Shown here: in pieces, positions 24,706 through 32,325 of the stretch
Layout of the letters: each line of letters opens with the position of its first letter
How positions within the stretch are numbered: the stretch's first letter is position 1
From: Deltaproteobacteria bacterium
GTDB lineage: Bacteria; Desulfobacterota; Desulfomonilia; UBA1062
Length of the DNA stretch: 32,325 bases
Direction of reading: 5' to 3'
Assembly (NCBI GenBank): GCA_015486075.1
Contig: WFSG01000031.1
Span: 1 to 32,325 of the forward strand
Program-made: the position numbers and the translations under genes
The notes under the pieces: generated by a model
Database searches by the model: none
What the model was told of the DNA's origin: nothing
What the model saw: the letters and a program-made list of their open reading frames with translations, nothing else

Positions 24706-25572
24706 ATGAGTTTACCGGCTGTTGTACAAAGGGTTCCAGCTGAGCTTATAAAGAAGATCGAGAGTTATCCTGTCTTGAGCAAGGAAGAGGAGTTTGACCT
24801 TGCTGTTCGACTCAGGAAGTACAACGATATAGATGCTGCCCACAAACTGGTTACTTCGAACCTCAGAAACGTGGTGCGTATAGCGATGAATTACTCTGGT
24901 TACGGACTTCCACTCGAGGACCTGATCCAGGAAGGTACCATAGGGCTCATGGTAGCTGTAAAGAAATTTGATCCATACAAGGGCTACCGCCTCATGACCT
25001 ATGCAATCTGGTGGATAAAGGCCATGATACATGACTACATAATGAGGTTCTACTCCCAGGTAAAGATAGGGACGACCAAGTTGCAGAAAAAGCTCTTTTA
25101 TGGCCTTAACAAGCTTTCAAACGATGAGCAACAACTGGATGAGGACCATGCAAATGCAACAAATACCATAGATGCTATTTCTGCGAAGCTCGACGAGGAT
25201 CCAAGGAAGGTAGAAGAGGTGGTGTACAGGCTTACGCAGCGCGACCAGTCACTGGAAAACAGCATGGGTGATGATAGCAATACCAGTTTCAAGGACTTCC
25301 TGGTAGACGCCGGCGCTAATCCCGAGGAAGAGATTATAGAGATGGAAAAGGGGCAGCTAGTAAAGAGACGTATAGAGAACGCACTTAGCACAATGAGCGA
25401 AAGGGAACAAGTAATAGCGAAGCAGAGGCTCATGTCTGATGAACCTGCCACGCTTGAAGAACTGGGCAGAAAGTACAACATATCCAAGGAAAGGGTTAGG
25501 CAGATAGAGGTGGGGGTGAAAAACAAGCTCAGGAAGGCACTGGAGGACCACAGGGATCTGGTATCAATGTAA
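24706..25572 (+). CDS. rpoH: RNA polymerase sigma factor RpoH (sigma-32 type)
   Basis: Heat-shock sigma factor of the sigma-70 family. Region 2 has [20 protein letters not shown] and [19 protein letters not shown]. The following [12 protein letters not shown] resembles the RpoH box. Region 4 ends with [20 protein letters not shown], the helix-turn-helix that reads the -35 box. Region 1.1 is absent, as in RpoH. I chose ATG 24706, because a GTG at 24685 would place the AAGGAGG site inside the coding region. The 288-residue length is right for RpoH. A small heat-shock protein gene follows by ~30 bases, which supports the heat-shock role. A general group 2 sigma factor is the main alternative. 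Confidence 0.9.
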   Translation: MSLPAVVQRVPAELIKKIESYPVLSKEEEFDLAVRLRKYNDIDAAHKLVTSNLRNVVRIAMNYSGYGLPLEDLIQEGTIGLMVAVKKFDPYKGYRLMTYAIWWIKAMIHDYIMRFYSQVKIGTTKLQKKLFYGLNKLSNDEQQLDEDHANATNTIDAISAKLDEDPRKVEEVVYRLTQRDQSLENSMGDDSNTSFKDFLVDAGANPEEEIIEMEKGQLVKRRIENALSTMSEREQVIAKQRLMSDEPATLEELGRKYNISKERVRQIEVGVKNKLRKALEDHRDLVSM

Positions 25573-25603
25573 TGGACGTGTACTTGGAGGAAGCTTGACT
25601 GTT

Positions 25604-26038
25604 ATGAAGAAACAATCCCTGAAAGAGCTGTTGTATCTCCAGGAAAGGATGAACAGGGCTTTTGAGGAAAGCATAAGGGACAAGGAACTGTCAACACAGT
25701 CAGGGCAGTGGGTGCCACTAGTGGATATATTCGAGGATGATGAGTCCATTATCTTGAGGGCAGAGCTGCCTGGTGTAAAGAAGGATGATATAATACTTGA
25801 TGTCAGTAATGGCGTGCTAACGCTCAGTGGCAAGAAGCAATTCAGGCACGAGGAGCAATGCGAGAACTATCACATGATAGAACGCCAGTATGGTACGTTC
25901 AGGAGGTCTTTCTCCCTGCCTGACATCGTGGACGTGGATAAGATAGACGCCAAGTACGAAAGAGGGGTTCTCGAGGTAGTGTTGCCCAAGACAGAGAACT
26001 CCATAACGCGCCAGATACCTATTACAGAGGGTAAGTAG
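25604..26038 (+). CDS. Small heat-shock protein, Hsp20 family
   Basis: ATP-independent holdase chaperone that binds unfolding proteins in the cytoplasm. The alpha-crystallin domain spans about residues 35-130: WVPLVDIFEDDESIILRAEL, PGVKKDDIILDVSNGVLTLS, then YGTFRRSFSLPD and ERGVLEVVLPK. The C-terminal tail has the I-x-I motif (IPI) used in oligomer assembly. The length of 144 residues is typical. The start is uncertain: ATG 25604 is 13 bases from GGAGG, whereas TTG 25595 is four bases from it and would add three residues. It lies just after rpoH and probably shares its promoter. Confidence 0.94.
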   Translation: MKKQSLKELLYLQERMNRAFEESIRDKELSTQSGQWVPLVDIFEDDESIILRAELPGVKKDDIILDVSNGVLTLSGKKQFRHEEQCENYHMIERQYGTFRRSFSLPDIVDVDKIDAKYERGVLEVVLPKTENSITRQIPITEGK

Positions 26039-26121
26039 CCGCTAGATTACCTTGGTTGGCTATGGCATCTTTGCCGGGGTCTCAGTAACACCAGGAAAAA
26101 CTTTTTTTATGTGCCTTTAGA

Positions 26122-26655
26122 TCACTTCATGACATAGGTGTAAAGGTATACCCTTGGATTAGAGCCTGATGGCCTTTGGCTTACACGCCTAAACAGGTGA
26201 CTATCCAGGCGTGGCCTGGAAGTTGAGATGTAATAAAAACGTCCTTTGGGGTTTAGAGATCTCCTTACCGCTTGTTCCAGCTCTGTAATGGGTGAGAATG
26301 CCCTTGACATAAGGGCATGGAACCTCTTTGTTGTATCTTTTAGCGGATCACCCTCGAGTATAAATGTATTATCCAGGCCCAGTTTGTCTCTTACGTGCTC
26401 CAAGAACACGGCCTTATTATGTGCCCTTTCTATGAGGTATACGTGGGAGTTGGGATGCAATATGCTGAATATTATTCCCATGAGCCCAGAACCTGCCCCA
26501 AGGTCTGCTATCTCAGCCTCCCTTATGTCACCGAGGAGAGAAACAGTCTCTTCTGCAAGGCCTTCAATATTATCAAGGGCACCCCGTCCCAGTAATCCCA
26601 GACCCTTGTTAAAGGTCCTTACCTCTGATATCCATGTACTTATGCTAGCTTTCAT
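26122..26655 (-). CDS. rsmG: 16S rRNA (guanine-N7) methyltransferase RsmG
   Basis: SAM-dependent enzyme expected to make m7G527 in 16S rRNA. The SAM-binding loop is EIADLGAGSGLMGIIFSIL, followed by YLIERAHNKAVFLEHVRDKL and, later, HALMSRAFSPITELEQ, all in the order seen in RsmG. At 177 residues it is about 25-30 shorter than the usual protein, mainly at the N-terminus, where FNKGLGLLG stands in for the usual NLT segment. The ATG overlaps the mnmE stop (TAATG), giving the widespread mnmE-rsmG order. It is the last gene of the rpmH operon. The 83-base gap to hsp20 holds only a weak A/T run. Confidence 0.85.
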   Translation of the reverse strand: MKASISTWISEVRTFNKGLGLLGRGALDNIEGLAEETVSLLGDIREAEIADLGAGSGLMGIIFSILHPNSHVYLIERAHNKAVFLEHVRDKLGLDNTFILEGDPLKDTTKRFHALMSRAFSPITELEQAVRRSLNPKGRFYYISTSRPRLDSHLFRRVSQRPSGSNPRVYLYTYVMK

Positions 26656-27968
26656 TACTTTCCCACACAGAACTTGGAAAAGATTTTTTCAACCACGTCC
26701 AGGTTTATCTCGTCCCCGGTAAGCTCGTTTAGTGCAGATAGTGCTTCTCTTATATCGATGGTGACTGCGTCGAGCGTTAAACCCGAATCAAGTGTTTCTA
26801 TGCCTGAACGTACGTAGGACATCGCGCGCTTCATGAGGTTTACGTGCCTTTCCAGGAATACCATTGGTGCGTTGTCAGGTATATCGCGCGTTATAATGTC
26901 GATGAGTCTGTCTATACCCCAGTTATACTTGGCACTAACCTTGACCACGTCCATGTCTCCTAGGAGCGGTGCATTGTAGTCACAGAGATCTACCTTGTTT
27001 ATTACCAGTACGGTTCTCTTGCCTATATTGAGCCACCTGGTCTCTTGCCTGGAGATACCCCTTGTTGCATCAACCACGTATAAGACTAGGTCTGCCTTAC
27101 CTAGAATATCCATCGTCTTCTCTATGCCTATCTGCTCAGGACCCTGAGCAACTTCCTTTATGCCAGCTGTGTCGTAGAATACGAACTCCAGTCCCTTTAT
27201 CAGGACATGCTCGCTCACAAGGTCTCTCGTGGTGCCTTCTACCTCATGCACGATAGCCCTTGGATAGCCTACTATGGCATTAAAGAGTGAAGACTTTCCC
27301 GCGTTTGGGAGACCGGCTATGGTGGTAACAACACCGTTAAACATGCTGTGGCCAGCATCGGATGACTCCACCAGGGAATTGATTGATTCCATGACCTGCT
27401 TGAGGGACCGTTTTATCTCTTGTTCATCTACTTCGTTGTCAGATACAAAGGAGGCCTCTATATCCGTTAGTATGTCAAGGAGTTTCTCCCTGATCCCGTA
27501 TATTTCAGAGGAGAGCTCTCCTTTAAGTGTCTTTAAGGCCATGTCAAGCCCGAGCAGGCTCTTGGCGCCTATAAGTGCACCCACTGCCTCTGCCTCCACC
27601 AAGCTCATCTTTTTATTGAGGAACGCTCTCATGGTGAATTCACCAGGCAATGCAACGCGTGCCAGGCCGGTAACACTTATCCTTTCCATTATCCTGGCAA
27701 CGATTAATGGGTTGGCATGACAGCCTATCTCTGCAAGGTCCTCGCCTGTATAGGAATGTGGTTCTGGATGAAGGCAGACCGTGACCTGGTCTATGATGTC
27801 TTTATCTCTACCTTGAATCTCTGAGAGGACCTGCATGTGGTCAGGGAAAGAATGACGTGGCGTGATTATCGAGAGTATCTCGCGCGTCCTGTTTCCGCTA
27901 AGCCTTACTATGCTTATACCCCCGTATCCCCTGGGGGTGGATTCTGCGTATATCGTATCCTCTAGGAT
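26655..27968 (-). CDS. mnmE: tRNA modification GTPase MnmE, with a probable non-canonical AUC start
   Basis: Works with MnmG to place the cmnm5 group on U34 of certain tRNAs. The N-terminal folate-binding domain begins EDTIYAESTPRGYGGISIVR and later has HSYTGEDLAEIGCHA. The G domain shows G1 GLPNAGKSSLFNAI (near residue 220), DTAG and NKVD. It ends with the conserved FCVGK. No ATG, GTG, TTG or CTG occurs in frame between the upstream stop and residue 44, and an ATG at 27836 would delete conserved sequence. ATC at 27968 lies seven bases after AAGGAAGG and overlaps the jag stop, so I propose it as the start. A sequencing error is the main alternative. From ATC it is 437 residues, close to normal. 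Confidence 0.88.
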   Translation of the reverse strand: MLEDTIYAESTPRGYGGISIVRLSGNRTREILSIITPRHSFPDHMQVLSEIQGRDKDIIDQVTVCLHPEPHSYTGEDLAEIGCHANPLIVARIMERISVTGLARVALPGEFTMRAFLNKKMSLVEAEAVGALIGAKSLLGLDMALKTLKGELSSEIYGIREKLLDILTDIEASFVSDNEVDEQEIKRSLKQVMESINSLVESSDAGHSMFNGVVTTIAGLPNAGKSSLFNAIVGYPRAIVHEVEGTTRDLVSEHVLIKGLEFVFYDTAGIKEVAQGPEQIGIEKTMDILGKADLVLYVVDATRGISRQETRWLNIGKRTVLVINKVDLCDYNAPLLGDMDVVKVSAKYNWGIDRLIDIITRDIPDNAPMVFLERHVNLMKRAMSYVRSGIETLDSGLTLDAVTIDIREALSALNELTGDEINLDVVEKIFSKFCVGK

Positions 27969-28708
27969 TTTGACGCCTTCCTTGGAGATATTACTATACT
28001 TTTGTACAGGCCTTCACCAATACTCTTTGTGTCAACCTTGCTGTCGTTCTTGAGTGCTAGGTGTATTATGCGCCTGTCGTATGGGTTCATCTTCTCAAGG
28101 GATATTGCCTTGCCCGTACGCTTTACCTTCTGGCCAAGCCTTATGGCAATTGTTTTCAGGTGTTCAACGTGCCTTTTCCTGTAACCTTGGGCATCTATCC
28201 TTATGCGCGTTGAATTCTCAGAGCCCTTGTTTACCATTCTGTTGATTAGAAACTGCAGGGCATCAAGGGTCTTTCCGTGCTTGCCTATTATGATCCCGAT
28301 ACCTTTACCGGTTATCTCTATGTAGTTATTGACATTTATCTTAGACTCTGCGTCAATGTGCATTAGTTTCAGTACCTTGGTAAGCATGTCCTTTGCCCTT
28401 AGCAAGGTCTCCATGTCTTTATTCGATGTTTCTACCGACGCCTTATCATTATTTACTTCATTTACTTCTTTACCCTGCATTTCGTGGTCGGCCTGGTTTG
28501 ACCGGCCAAGTACTTCTTCATCCTCGCTATTAAGTCTTCTTGCCATGATCTTTGCATTTTTTTGTCCCATAAGGCCGAATAAACCCTTGGAGCCCTCTGA
28601 TATTACCTTTATGTCTAGCTCTTCGAATGGCACCCTGAATTCCTTCATCGCCGCAACTATTGCCTCGTCTACTGACTTTGCCTCGAATTCCTTGTACTCT
28701 GATGTCAT
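27962..28708 (-). CDS. jag: RNA-binding protein Jag/KhpB
   Basis: Cytoplasmic RNA-binding protein that often follows yidC and is linked to control of cell elongation and sporulation genes in other bacteria. The N-terminal Jag domain is present (EYKEFEAKSVDEAIVAAMKE, then SEGSKGLFGLMGQKNAKI). An acidic, Glu/Asn-rich linker follows. The KH domain has the GxxG loop in GIIIGKHGKTLDALQ. The R3H domain at the end has NPYDRRIIHLAL. I chose ATG 28708, six bases after AAGGA; an ORF extension to 28777 runs into yidC. The length of 248 residues is normal. The last seven bases overlap the proposed mnmE start. Confidence 0.93.
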   Translation of the reverse strand: MTSEYKEFEAKSVDEAIVAAMKEFRVPFEELDIKVISEGSKGLFGLMGQKNAKIMARRLNSEDEEVLGRSNQADHEMQGKEVNEVNNDKASVETSNKDMETLLRAKDMLTKVLKLMHIDAESKINVNNYIEITGKGIGIIIGKHGKTLDALQFLINRMVNKGSENSTRIRIDAQGYRKRHVEHLKTIAIRLGQKVKRTGKAISLEKMNPYDRRIIHLALKNDSKVDTKSIGEGLYKSIVISPRKASKS

Positions 28709-28724
28709 TTTGATTCCTTCCCTC

Positions 28725-30338
28725 CTATATAGTATGTACGCGATTGATGTATGCCTGCTGCGCAATCGAGAGGACATTACTCACCAGCCAGTATATTACC
28801 AAGCCCGAAGGGAAATTAAGGAAAAAGAAGGTGAATACTATGGGCATGAAAAGCATCATCTTTTGCTGTGTGGGATCCCCTCCCGTTGGTGTCATCTTTT
28901 GCTGGATGAACCAGCTCAGGCCCATCAAAATAGGCGTGATGTAATACGGGTCCTTTGCCGACAGGTCGGGTAACCAGGTACCCACGATGTGGAAAGGGGT
29001 GTGCCTTAGTTCAATAGCTGAGAGGAATATCCTGTAAAGTGCAAACAAGATTGGTATCTGGAGAAGCATGGGTAGGCAACCACCCATTGGATTGACCTTG
29101 TGCTCGGAGTATAGCTTCATCAGTTCCTGGTTCAGTTTCGACTTGTCATCCTTGTACTTGGCTTGTATCTCTTTCATGAGGGGCTGGATCTTCTGCAGTT
29201 CCTTCATGGACTTGAAACTCTTCAGGCTCAGTGGATACAACAGGAGCTTGATTATGACAGTGAGTATGATGATTGACCAACCGTAACTGTGTACGTAAGT
29301 GTGTATCCAATTAAGCGATATAAGCATTGGCTTTGCAAAGAAGTCAAAGAATCCGAAATCCAGTGCCTTCTTCAGGTCATAGCCGGCTAGCTTGAGGTTC
29401 TTGAGTTCCTTTGGGCCTATGTAGAAGAGCATGTCCAGGGTTTGTTTCTTGCCGGCAGGTATGGTGATTTCGCCAAGGCCGTAGACCAAGTCCACGTCCA
29501 AGTTGCTGGTTCTTTTTATGTAAAGCTCCGAGTCAAAGGGATCTTTTACAATGAGCGTTTTCAGAAAGTACTTATCCTCGAAGCCGAACCATTTTATGGG
29601 TCCCTCGAACTGTCTGAACTCGCCTGGTTTCTTTATCTTGGAGATTTTGAATTCCTCGAGGTGCTTGCCGTTTAGTAATACCGGTCCTTCAAAGATATAG
29701 CGGGATCTTGATTTTTTCTTGCTGTATGCCTCTTCCATGCTCACGTTTGCGTCAAATACCATGGGCTCTTTTGTCGTATTGGTAAATATTGTCTTGTAGC
29801 CTATCTTGTAGGTGTCAGGACTTATCGTGTACACGTGGGTTATGGTGAGACCACCCATATTGGGCGATGTGAACCTGAGCTCAACCTTTCTTCCTTTTAC
29901 TTCTATAATGGAACTTGCCTTGGTCTCGTAGTTGATAGAGGATGTGTCCAGGCCTCCCTTTATCCCGAGCCTGGGCATGCCTGTATGTATCATCTCCACG
30001 AGAGGGGAATCTGGTTTCAACGTCTCCTTGTACTTTTTCAGCTTTAGGGATAAGAGCTCTGCCCCCCTTGTATTCCAGACCGCCCTGTAGAGAGGCGTGT
30101 CCACCACTATCTTCCTACCAGGAGAACTCTCATGCTTGCCTGCCTTGGCAAGACCCTTGGTTACACTAGCCGGTATCTCTGGTCTTGATGCTTTTTTTTC
30201 AGTTGTAACACTTACCTTTTTTTCAGGTGCATTTGTTGGTAATGGTTTTTTTGTATTTGGACGGACAAACAACATGTCCCAGAGCAGCAGTATGGCAATC
30301 GATAGTACAATGGCTATTAGTGTCCTTTTCTCTTCCAT
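28725..30338 (-). CDS. yidC: Membrane protein insertase YidC
   Basis: Inserts proteins into the inner membrane, alone or with SecYEG. The Gram-negative long form is present: an N-terminal membrane helix (TLIAIVLSIAILLLWDMLFV), then a ~300-residue periplasmic domain after a low-complexity linker. The conserved C-terminal five-helix core follows (YGWSIIILTVIIKLLLYPLS, NPMGGCLPMLLQIPILFALY, FFLNFPSGLVIYWLVSNVLS). The length of 537 residues is normal. It lies 23 bases after yidD and just before jag, the classic order. A GAGGAG site lies about 10 bases before the ATG. Confidence 0.97.
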   Translation of the reverse strand: MEEKRTLIAIVLSIAILLLWDMLFVRPNTKKPLPTNAPEKKVSVTTEKKASRPEIPASVTKGLAKAGKHESSPGRKIVVDTPLYRAVWNTRGAELLSLKLKKYKETLKPDSPLVEMIHTGMPRLGIKGGLDTSSINYETKASSIIEVKGRKVELRFTSPNMGGLTITHVYTISPDTYKIGYKTIFTNTTKEPMVFDANVSMEEAYSKKKSRSRYIFEGPVLLNGKHLEEFKISKIKKPGEFRQFEGPIKWFGFEDKYFLKTLIVKDPFDSELYIKRTSNLDVDLVYGLGEITIPAGKKQTLDMLFYIGPKELKNLKLAGYDLKKALDFGFFDFFAKPMLISLNWIHTYVHSYGWSIIILTVIIKLLLYPLSLKSFKSMKELQKIQPLMKEIQAKYKDDKSKLNQELMKLYSEHKVNPMGGCLPMLLQIPILFALYRIFLSAIELRHTPFHIVGTWLPDLSAKDPYYITPILMGLSWFIQQKMTPTGGDPTQQKMMLFMPIVFTFFFLNFPSGLVIYWLVSNVLSIAQQAYINRVHTI

Positions 30339-30361
30339 AAAGTAATTTCTCCTCGAATGAC

Positions 30362-30571
30362 TTAAACCGGATCATAACCACCTGGGTGGAACGGGTTGCA
30401 TTTGAGTACCCTTATGGCTGATTTTCCTAGGCCCTTTAATACCCCGTAGTGCTCAATGGCCTGTATGGCGTAGGTTGAGCAGTTTGGATAAAACCTGCAT
30501 GTCTGTGGAAAGAATGGAGAGATCGCCGTCTGGTAAAATCTTATTATTGATATCAGGATTTTTTTTGCCAT
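30362..30571 (-). CDS. yidD: Membrane protein insertion efficiency factor YidD
   Basis: Small membrane-associated protein of 69 residues that aids YidC-dependent insertion. The family pattern is complete: [20 protein letters not shown], then [20 protein letters not shown], and the ending [12 protein letters not shown]. The conserved cysteines are all present. Its start lies inside the last 19 bases of rnpA, and yidC follows. The exact biochemical role of the family is not settled. Confidence 0.96.
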   Translation of the reverse strand: MAKKILISIIRFYQTAISPFFPQTCRFYPNCSTYAIQAIEHYGVLKGLGKSAIRVLKCNPFHPGGYDPV

Positions 30572-30912
30572 GTATCTGTCTTTAGGGCCTCAGCAACCTC
30601 GTGGTAAATATCGCCGTAACCTATCTTTTCTAAACCTGGTTTTGCTATAAACACGTAATCAAAGCCTGGGCTAAACAGAGACTTGTTTCTCCTATAACAT
30701 TCTCGCAGTAACCTTTTTACCCGGTTCCGTTTTACTGCCTTGCCAACCTTTTTGCTTACCGTGATACCTATCCGCGTGCCTGTCATGTGATTAGGGGCCA
30801 CAAGAATGACCAGGTGTTTTGTCTTTATCCTTGCGACCTTGTTATTCTCTACCTGCCTGAATTCCCGTGTCTTTCGAAGCCTTTGTTCTTTCGGGAACCT
30901 TTCATCTGACAT
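30553..30912 (-). CDS. rnpA: Ribonuclease P protein component
   Basis: Protein cofactor of RNase P, which trims the 5' ends of tRNA precursors. It starts [20 protein letters not shown], as usual for RnpA, and holds the RNA-binding motif [17 protein letters not shown] in the second half. The length of 119 residues is normal. I chose the ATG at 30912, which overlaps the rpmH stop as TAATG. The same frame stays open upstream through all of rpmH to a GTG at 31053. That would add 47 residues and recalls the nested arrangement described in Thermus. It has no good ribosome-binding site of its own there, so I keep the short form. Confidence 0.93.
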   Translation of the reverse strand: MSDERFPKEQRLRKTREFRQVENNKVARIKTKHLVILVAPNHMTGTRIGITVSKKVGKAVKRNRVKRLLRECYRRNKSLFSPGFDYVFIAKPGLEKIGYGDIYHEVAEALKTDTWQKKS

Positions 30913-31046
30913 TATACGGCCAGGCGTCTGCGTCCCTTGGCTCTCCTCCGTGATATCACAGCCTTGCCACCCCTTGTGCGCATCCGCACCAAGAAACCGT
31001 GCGTCCGCTTCCTCCGCGTGTTGTGAGGTTGATATGTTCGCTTCAT
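30912..31046 (-). CDS. rpmH: 50S ribosomal protein L34
   Basis: A 44-residue, arginine-rich ribosomal protein. Translation gives [20 protein letters not shown] at the start, [20 protein letters not shown] next, and ends RLAV, which is a textbook L34. GGGGTGG lies just before the ATG. It heads the operon rpmH-rnpA-yidD-yidC-jag-mnmE-rsmG and overlaps rnpA by one base. I did not see dnaA or DnaA boxes next to it, although dnaA often sits beside rpmH. Confidence 0.97.
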   Translation of the reverse strand: MKRTYQPHNTRRKRTHGFLVRMRTRGGKAVISRRRAKGRRRLAV

Positions 31047-31082
31047 TGTCCACCCCGTTCGCTTTACCGTTTGAGTTCTAAG

Positions 31083-31111
31083 TTTTTACATGCCCCTCTG
31101 TTTGTTGTCAA
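31083..31111 (-). promoter_or_regulatory. Promoter of the rpmH operon
   Basis: On the minus strand a perfect -35 box TTGACA (31111-31106), a 17-base spacer and TAAAAA (31088-31083) lie upstream of rpmH. The predicted start near 31076 gives a ~30-base leader. A strong promoter is expected for a ribosomal protein operon. Confidence 0.65.
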
Positions 31112-31322
31112 GCAGCAAAAGTTTAGAGCATGTTAAGTCGTTCTTTCGGGTACTTGCAGCCTTATACCGGCTAGCCATCTTCCATCGTGTTTTTAGGACT
31201 AAACCTTTGTTATGCCTGAGGCCGCTAATAAAGGTGGTGGTATTTCTTAGTGTATGCCTCATTTTCCTGATTTTTTGTCTTGCATTTTCCTTCAAAACCC
31301 TTATTATTTCAAAAGCTCCACA

Positions 31323-31328
31323 TATAAT
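31323..31328 (+). promoter_or_regulatory. Possible -10 box of the hup promoter
   Basis: A perfect TATAAT lies 20 bases before the hup ATG. The -35 region is poor (TTATTA near 31301-31306). The leader would be very short, starting close to the AAGGAGG site at 31337-31343. The rest of the 31112-31322 interval shows no gene that I can support. Confidence 0.4.
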
Positions 31329-31347
31329 TACGTTATAAGGAGGTCAT

Positions 31348-31617
31348 ATGAACAAGGGAGATCTTGTTGGAGAGGTGGCAAAGGTTCTAAAGACTAAGAA
31401 GGATGCCCAGGCAGCTGTAGATCGTGTCATTTTCGCCATCACGAACAGTCTAAAGAAGGGCGAGTCAGTAAGGCTTGTTGGCTTTGGGACGTTCAAGGTT
31501 GACAAGAGAAAGGCCAGGAAGGGTAGACATCCGAGGACCGGTGAACCAATAAAGATAAAGGCCAAGAAAGTACCAAAGTTTGTTGCTAGCAGCGTACTTA
31601 AGGACGAGGTGGCTTAG
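31348..31617 (+). CDS. hup: DNA-binding protein HU
   Basis: Small histone-like protein that bends and compacts DNA as a dimer. The 89 residues match HU over their full length: MNKGDLVGEVAKVLKTKKDA at the start, VRLVGFGTFKVDKRKARKGR in the middle, and the beta arm with RHPRTGEPIKIKAKKVPKF carrying the DNA-intercalating proline. IHF is less likely because of the N-terminal MNKGDLV pattern and the length. AAGGAGG is four bases before the ATG. It diverges from the rpmH operon and is a single gene. Confidence 0.95.
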   Translation: MNKGDLVGEVAKVLKTKKDAQAAVDRVIFAITNSLKKGESVRLVGFGTFKVDKRKARKGRHPRTGEPIKIKAKKVPKFVASSVLKDEVA

Positions 31618-31727
31618 CAGGTCGGCCCTATTTTCTGACCAGAGAGTTCTGGGCACTAGGCCTTTAACCTAGATGCTGAGTTTTGTTATTTATTGTTTAA
31701 AGTGAAAGGGTTGTGGTTCAGTTTACA

Positions 31728-31751
31728 TATGCACCGCGGGCAGCGTGCATA
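31728..31751. repeat. 7-bp perfect inverted repeat between hup and purQ
   Basis: TATGCAC (31728-31734) and GTGCATA (31745-31751) are exact reverse complements, separated by ten bases. With a bulged C it can also fold as TATGCA plus CGC against GCG plus TGCATA. It lies in the convergent gap between hup and purQ and is not followed by a T-run on either strand, so it is not a standard terminator. It may be a binding site or a processing hairpin. Confidence 0.4.
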
Positions 31752-31824
31752 CTGGACAAGTTGAAAGTGATGTTTAATCTTATTGGTGGCTATTGAGTTA
31801 ATTATTTAAGGACATACCCCTAGG

Positions 31825-32325
31825 TCAGATATTCTCTTTTAAATACTGGACTGCATTGTCAAATATAGCCATACCTTGGCCCCTTTCCGGGAGGCTTAGC
31901 CTTGTCCAGCTTGGATGGTTTGTTGCATGCGTGAATGCCTCTGGGTGGGGCATGAGGCCGAAGATCCGACCGGTGGGGTCGCATATGCCTGCTATTGCAT
32001 TGGTTGAACCGTTTGGGTTCATGGGGTAGTCCATGGTGGGTTTCCCTGTATCATCCGCATAGAACAGGGTTGCCAGGTTTTGCCTGGCCAGTCTTTCCAT
32101 GGTCTCCTGGGTATCGGTGACGAACTTGCCTTCCCCGTGCCTGACAGGTAGGTATAGCCTGTCTAGGCCCTTTGTAAATATGCAAGGGCTGGTGCGGTTA
32201 ATCACTAGTCTCACCCACCTGTCCTCGAAGCGCCCGGAATCGTTAAACGTGAGGGATACGCACCTCTTGCCTGGTGGAATACCCGGAAGAAGGCCTGATT
32301 TCACCAGCGTCTGGAACCCGTTGCA
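31825..32325 (-). CDS. purQ: Phosphoribosylformylglycinamidine synthase, glutamine amidotransferase part (partial)
   Basis: Supplies ammonia from glutamine for the fourth step of purine biosynthesis. The gene runs off the right edge, and the first visible codons read CNGFQTLVKSGLLPG, which hold the catalytic Cys of a class I amidotransferase. The other triad residues are in GLMPHPEAFTH. The segment PMNPNGSTNAIAGICDPTGR is typical of PurQ and of the C-terminal domain of large PurL. From the visible part I cannot exclude a fused PurL-PurQ protein. About 167 residues are present, and the N-terminal part is missing only because the window ends. Confidence 0.9.
   Translation of the reverse strand, partial: CNGFQTLVKSGLLPGIPPGKRCVSLTFNDSGRFEDRWVRLVINRTSPCIFTKGLDRLYLPVRHGEGKFVTDTQETMERLARQNLATLFYADDTGKPTMDYPMNPNGSTNAIAGICDPTGRIFGLMPHPEAFTHATNHPSWTRLSLPERGQGMAIFDNAVQYLKENI

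Noticed and set aside
26078-26112. Terminator between hsp20 and rsmG
   Set aside because: There is a T7 run but only a short, mismatched stem before it, so I could not support a hairpin.
31086-31295. 69-residue minus-strand ORF before rpmH
   Set aside because: It overlaps the rpmH promoter, has no family likeness and no good ribosome-binding site.
31047-31347. Replication origin next to rpmH
   Set aside because: rpmH often lies near dnaA and oriC, but I see no dnaA gene and no TTATCCACA-type boxes here.
31656-31672. CTAGG/CCTAG hairpin after hup as a terminator
   Set aside because: Stem of only five base pairs, and the T-rich stretch does not follow directly. Too weak to annotate.

Overview
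This window is ordinary chromosomal DNA of a diderm (Gram-negative) bacterium. It carries LptE, an MltD-like outer-membrane lipoprotein transglycosylase, a Gram-negative-length YidC, a PilT motor and an RpoH-type sigma factor. Gene content and order (leuS-lptE-holA; rpmH-rnpA-yidD-yidC-jag-mnmE-rsmG; pgpA-cinA-thpR-recA) resemble Desulfobacterota- or Nitrospirota-like lineages. Codon use leans strongly to AGG (Arg) and ATA (Ile), a pattern often seen in thermophiles. The lineage is an inference and cannot be fixed from this sequence alone. I see no prophage, transposase, CRISPR array or defence island.

Layout. 1-558: intergenic repeat element A, then a probable promoter for asnS (559-1851). 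tRNA-Gly(GCC) lies convergent to asnS. Repeat element B fills 2001-2240. From 2303 to 11989 runs one tightly packed plus-strand gene train: ModE-like regulator, pgpA, cinA, thpR, recA, pilT, recX, alaS, hisB, an unknown small gene, hisA and a HIT-family gene. Most stops and starts overlap. Repeat element C (12003-12340) ends this train and also ends a truncated FAD oxidoreductase gene that follows rlmI on the minus strand. Next on the minus strand is leuS-lptE-holA (14051-17986).

18198-24538 is a cell-wall module. A class A PBP, a secreted LysM protein and a ROK sugar kinase overlap end to start, and they face a LysM lytic transglycosylase lipoprotein. 24648-26038 is a heat-shock pair, rpoH and hsp20, behind a promoter overlapped by a CIRCE-like palindrome. 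26122-31046 is the minus-strand rpmH-rnpA-yidD-yidC-jag-mnmE-rsmG operon. hup (HU) diverges from it, and a partial purQ enters from the right edge.

The main oddities are: (i) a family of degenerate 7-bp tandem repeats arranged as opposed arms, present three times, one copy supplying the last codons and stop of a truncated gene; (ii) recX split across a run of nine A; (iii) mnmE with no ATG, GTG, TTG or CTG start in frame, the best candidate being AUC; (iv) rpmH lying wholly inside an open rnpA frame, as described for Thermus; (v) an operator-like palindrome on the rpoH promoter. None of these amounts to a clearly new multi-gene system. The repeat family is the least explained structure in the window.
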